Below, piece after piece: positions 6,535 through 8,938 of a DNA stretch of 8,938 nucleotides. The stretch comes from Lachnospiraceae bacterium (GTDB lineage Bacteria; Bacillota; Clostridia; Lachnospirales; Lachnospiraceae), in NCBI GenBank assembly GCA_017961385.1, contig JAGCXJ010000176.1, forward strand, positions 1-8,938. Direction: 5' to 3'. The notes beneath the pieces were generated by a model. That model saw only the letters and a program-made list of their open reading frames with translations. It had not been told where the DNA came from and ran no database searches. The position numbers were made by a program, and so were the translations under genes. Each line of letters starts with the position of its first letter. The first letter of the stretch is position 1.

Positions 6535-6813
6535 ATGCGCGTAGATGCATTTGCCCAGATTCAGAGCATGTACAACCTGGGTAACAAGAACAAACAGGTT
6601 AAGGCCGAGACAACAAAGAGCTTCTCTGATCAACTGCAGATTTCCAGCATAGGCAAGGATCTAAGGACTGCTAAACAGGCAGTGGCTTCATCAGCTGATG
6701 TGAGAGAGGACCTTGTTGCGGATATCAAAAGTAAGATTGACGCAGGAACTTACAGCGTTGACAGTGACAGCTTAGCAGAAAAACTTTTTGCAAAATTTGA
6801 CTGCGCGATTTGA
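6535..6813 (+). CDS. flgM: Anti-sigma-28 factor FlgM
   Basis: A 92-residue protein with the FlgM layout: a flexible, polar N-terminal half and a conserved C-terminal sigma-binding half. Recognisable segments are the SSIGKDL region (37-43), the alanine-rich AKQAVASSADVREDLV stretch (46-61) and the helix IKSKIDAGTYSVDSDSLAEKL (64-84, quoted in part; key residues Gly71, Tyr73, Ala81, Leu84). FlgM binds sigma-28 in the cytoplasm and holds back late flagellar genes until the hook-basal body is complete, when FlgM is exported through the flagellar secretion apparatus. Here it is the first gene after a sigma-28 promoter, so sigma-28 drives its own inhibitor. Normal family length; start set by AGGAGG 7 nt upstream. 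flgN follows after 29 nt. Confidence 0.93.
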   Translation: MRVDAFAQIQSMYNLGNKNKQVKAETTKSFSDQLQISSIGKDLRTAKQAVASSADVREDLVADIKSKIDAGTYSVDSDSLAEKLFAKFDCAI

Positions 6814-6827
6814 CGTTTTCATTTGGG

Positions 6828-6834
6828 AAGGGAG
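6828..6834 (+). promoter_or_regulatory. Ribosome binding site selecting a GTG start for flgN
   Basis: AAGGGAG ends 8 nt before GTG 6843. The nearest in-frame ATG (6855) would be 20 nt away, so the GTG is the better start. Confidence 0.75.
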
Positions 6835-6842
6835 TATAACCG

Positions 6843-7361
6843 GTGGCAAGTTTGATGGAAGAGCTTATCAATACTTTAGGACAGGAGTCTGAGCAGTACG
6901 AGAGACTCCTTAGTTTGTCTCTAAAGAAGACACCGGTTATCGTCAGCGCAGACCTCGAAGCTTTATCTTTGATCACGGATGAGGAACAGGTGATACTTTC
7001 ACGACTCGCAAACATCGAAAAGAAACGCGAGGAGTGCATGAAGGATATCGCCAATGTTGTTAACAGGGATGTTAGTACACTCAAGCTAGGCGATCTGATC
7101 GCCATGCTCAATACCAGACCTCAGGAACAGCAGAAGTTAGCTGTACTTCATGACAAGCTCTCAACGACCATAGCTCAGATGAGAAGGTCGAACGAGCAGA
7201 ACAGGCAGCTGATCGAGAGTTCACTGGAGATGGTACAATTTGATATGAATGTTATTCAGGCCATGAAGGCGGCTCCCGAAACCGCCAATTACACTAGAAA
7301 CGCATATGCGTCGGGGGATGTCATGGGAGTGAGCAGCGGCCGTTTTGATAGTAAGAGTTGA
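6843..7361 (+). CDS. flgN: FlgN family flagellar export chaperone
   Basis: A 172-residue, largely helical, charged protein without membrane segments. The N-terminus (ASLMEELINTLGQESEQYE, residues 2-20) and the long helices with Leu/Ile at regular spacing (about 2-65 and 90-145) fit the FlgN helical-hairpin fold. The C-terminal 30 residues are polar and probably disordered. FlgN binds the C-terminal segments of the junction proteins FlgK and FlgL in the cytoplasm, keeps them unpolymerised and delivers them to the flagellar export ATPase complex. Identity rests on this shape plus position: it lies between flgM (29 nt upstream) and its client gene flgK (26 nt downstream), the usual order in clostridia. 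GTG start chosen from the ribosome binding site. FlgN sequences are weakly conserved, so confidence comes partly from context. Confidence 0.87.
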   Translation: MASLMEELINTLGQESEQYERLLSLSLKKTPVIVSADLEALSLITDEEQVILSRLANIEKKREECMKDIANVVNRDVSTLKLGDLIAMLNTRPQEQQKLAVLHDKLSTTIAQMRRSNEQNRQLIESSLEMVQFDMNVIQAMKAAPETANYTRNAYASGDVMGVSSGRFDSKS

Positions 7362-7387
7362 TTCTCTGCAGTCCGTGAGGTATTCCT

Positions 7388-8938
7388 ATGTCTATAATGG
7401 GTAGTTTATACGTCGGCGTGTCAGGTCTACAGACAAGCCAGAACGCACTTAATACAACAGCACATAACGTATCGAATGCAGAAAATGCGGGCTATGTACG
7501 CCAGCAGGTCATGCAAGCCACCAATGTTTACAATACAATATCTTACAACAAGGACGCAGTGTCCGACCAGCAGGTCGGACTAGGTGTCGTTTATGCAAAG
7601 ACACGTCAGGTAAGAGACGTATTCCTTGACAACACCTACCGTATGGAAGCCGGACGACAGGGCTTCTATGAAGTAAGCGTTGACGTTCTTGACGAGATAC
7701 AGAGCCTTCTTGATGAGATGAACGGAAAGTCATTCCATGAAGCGATAAACGATCTTTGGGTATCTGTTCAGGAACTTGCAAAGGATCCCAGCTCAGCAGT
7801 AACACAGGGACTGTTCGTTGAGAAATGTTCGGAATTTCTTTCAAGAGGCCAGTCAGTATACGACGGACTCGTTGATTACCAGAAGAGCTTAAACGGTCAG
7901 GTCGATCAGCTCGTATACAAGGTAAATGAATATGCCGACAGGATAAAGGATCTTAACGACCAGATCAGATTCATCGAATGCGGCGGATTCGAGGAAGCAA
8001 ACGACCTTAGAGATGAAAGAAACCTTTTAATAGATGAACTTGGAAAGCTAGCCAGCATATCCTATTCGGAAGACCTTGACTCTACCGTATGGATACAGTT
8101 TGAAGGCGAGGACCTTGTAAGAGGCGATCACGCATACAAGATCCTGACAAAGACAGATCCCGACACAGGTTTTTCTTACGTGTTCTGGGAGAAGAATGCA
8201 AAGTACAGCCTGGATAGCTTCGGAAAGAGATACTATACCGAGGAAGAGGCTCAAAAGGCAGCGGTATTTGATCTTGACAGACTCATATCTTCAGATATAG
8301 ATACAGATATAGGAAAATTAAAGTCAACACTCCTTGCAAGAGGTGATCACAAGGGAACATACGTTGACCTTGACGAGAGCAGATATACCAATTCGGTATC
8401 ACAGTCACTGTGCATGAACATCATGGCTGAGTTTGACAGACTCATCCACAACGTTGCAACAACAGTCAACGCGGTACTTAGCGATGCGGCAGCAAGTGCG
8501 ACAGCGATAAATCCGAATTCGACATATTTAAGAGATCCAAACGGAAATCCCATTCAGGTATTCCAGAAGATCGCTTCAGACGGATATACAGGAAATACAT
8601 TCATGCCGGAAGATCCCGACATACCGGAGACTCAGTATACAACGAACAATCTCCAGATCAACATGGATCTTTTGCAGCAGCCGACAAAGCTTGGATTTGT
8701 CCTTCCCGACGGCAAGGTTGACTTTGAGACGATGGAGAAGCTTAAAGCAGAGTTTACCGAAGAGGATAACGTTCTTAACATCAATATAAAGAAGAAGAGC
8801 AGCTTTGTTGATTACTATTCCGATCTTGTAAGCCAGGTCGCAAATTCCGGATATCTTTATGAATCTATTTTAAGCAACCAGGAACAGACCGTAACGGCAA
8901 CTAGCAACGCAAGAGAGCAGATAATCGGTGTATCTACC
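7388..8938 (+). CDS. flgK: Flagellar hook-associated protein 1 FlgK (3' end outside window)
   Basis: The frame is open from ATG 7388 to the window end (517 codons visible, no frameshift), preceded by GTGAGG (7375-7380) 7 nt upstream; the alternative ATG 7397 is too far from it. The N-terminus GSLYVGVSGLQTSQNALNTT (5-24) with HNVSNAENAGYVRQQ (26-40) is the flagellar rod/hook/HAP N-terminal helix motif. The region to about residue 205 is helical and continues with NDLRDERNLLIDELGKLA, the conserved FlgK/FlgE-type segment near 205-222. The last visible residues (REQIIGVST, 509-517) match the beginning of the conserved C-terminal block (GVSxDEE), so probably only about 50-60 residues are missing. 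FlgK is exported through the flagellar channel and forms the first hook-filament junction ring. Three cysteines are visible (147, 198, 342), unusual for this protein class. flgL is the expected next gene, but it is not in view. Confidence 0.94.
   Translation, partial: MSIMGSLYVGVSGLQTSQNALNTTAHNVSNAENAGYVRQQVMQATNVYNTISYNKDAVSDQQVGLGVVYAKTRQVRDVFLDNTYRMEAGRQGFYEVSVDVLDEIQSLLDEMNGKSFHEAINDLWVSVQELAKDPSSAVTQGLFVEKCSEFLSRGQSVYDGLVDYQKSLNGQVDQLVYKVNEYADRIKDLNDQIRFIECGGFEEANDLRDERNLLIDELGKLASISYSEDLDSTVWIQFEGEDLVRGDHAYKILTKTDPDTGFSYVFWEKNAKYSLDSFGKRYYTEEEAQKAAVFDLDRLISSDIDTDIGKLKSTLLARGDHKGTYVDLDESRYTNSVSQSLCMNIMAEFDRLIHNVATTVNAVLSDAAASATAINPNSTYLRDPNGNPIQVFQKIASDGYTGNTFMPEDPDIPETQYTTNNLQINMDLLQQPTKLGFVLPDGKVDFETMEKLKAEFTEEDNVLNINIKKKSSFVDYYSDLVSQVANSGYLYESILSNQEQTVTATSNAREQIIGVST

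Noticed and set aside
7509..7844. Antisense open frame of 111 codons within flgK
   Set aside because: Overlaps the conserved N-terminal part of flgK. Its Arg/Leu/Pro/His-rich product looks like a reverse-strand artefact.
8294..8315. Short ATAGATACAGATATAG-like repetition in flgK
   Set aside because: Explained by alternating Asp and Ile/Thr codons (SDIDTDIG). Too short and imperfect to be a functional repeat.
1..8938. Search for tRNA, rRNA, CRISPR arrays, insertion sequences, phage or defence genes
   Set aside because: The window is almost completely filled by ordinary coding sequence on one strand. The only non-coding stretch above 100 nt is 6405-6534, which is explained by a terminator, a sigma-28 promoter and a leader.

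Overview
The window looks like a chromosomal segment from a motile, low-to-mid GC Gram-positive anaerobe, most likely a Lachnospiraceae member close to Butyrivibrio or Roseburia. This is inferred from protein style, strong Shine-Dalgarno sites, AGA/ATA-rich codon use and the flgM-flgN-flgK order behind a sigma-28 promoter. I could not run a database search, so the genus is a guess. All recognisable genes lie on the + strand. I saw no RNA genes, CRISPR arrays, insertion sequences or phage genes.

Region 1 (1-1947): the 3' part of an SGNH/GDSL-type hydrolase gene, truncated by the window start and carrying a Gln/Ala/Pro-rich linker, followed 28 nt later by a complete MATE-family multidrug/cation antiporter gene. 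Region 2 (1944-6443): an apparent transcription unit with a good extended -10 promoter whose -35 overlaps the MATE stop codon. It holds three tightly spaced genes: a protoporphyrinogen-oxidase/UDP-galactopyranose-mutase-like FAD protein, a membrane-anchored D-alanyl-D-alanine carboxypeptidase (peptidase S11), and a divergent PTS enzyme I. It closes with a clear Rho-independent terminator. Region 3 (6456-8938): a near-consensus sigma-28 (SigD/FliA) promoter, then flgM (anti-sigma-28), flgN (chaperone for the hook-filament junction proteins) and flgK (hook-associated protein 1), which runs off the end about where its conserved C-terminal segment begins.

The flagellar genes form a known control circuit. 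Sigma-28 transcribes its own inhibitor FlgM together with the chaperone and junction protein needed to finish the hook, so late flagellar gene expression is tied to export of FlgM. Region 2 mixes envelope functions (FAD protein, carboxypeptidase) with an enzyme I that lacks an adjacent HPr gene and has an altered phosphohistidine motif. This is the least conventional part of the window. I found no convincing evidence of a wholly new system. The best leads are the orphan divergent enzyme I in an envelope operon, the SGG variant of the carboxypeptidase second motif, an 11-codon mini-ORF overlapping the flgM ribosome binding site, and cysteines in an exported flagellar protein.
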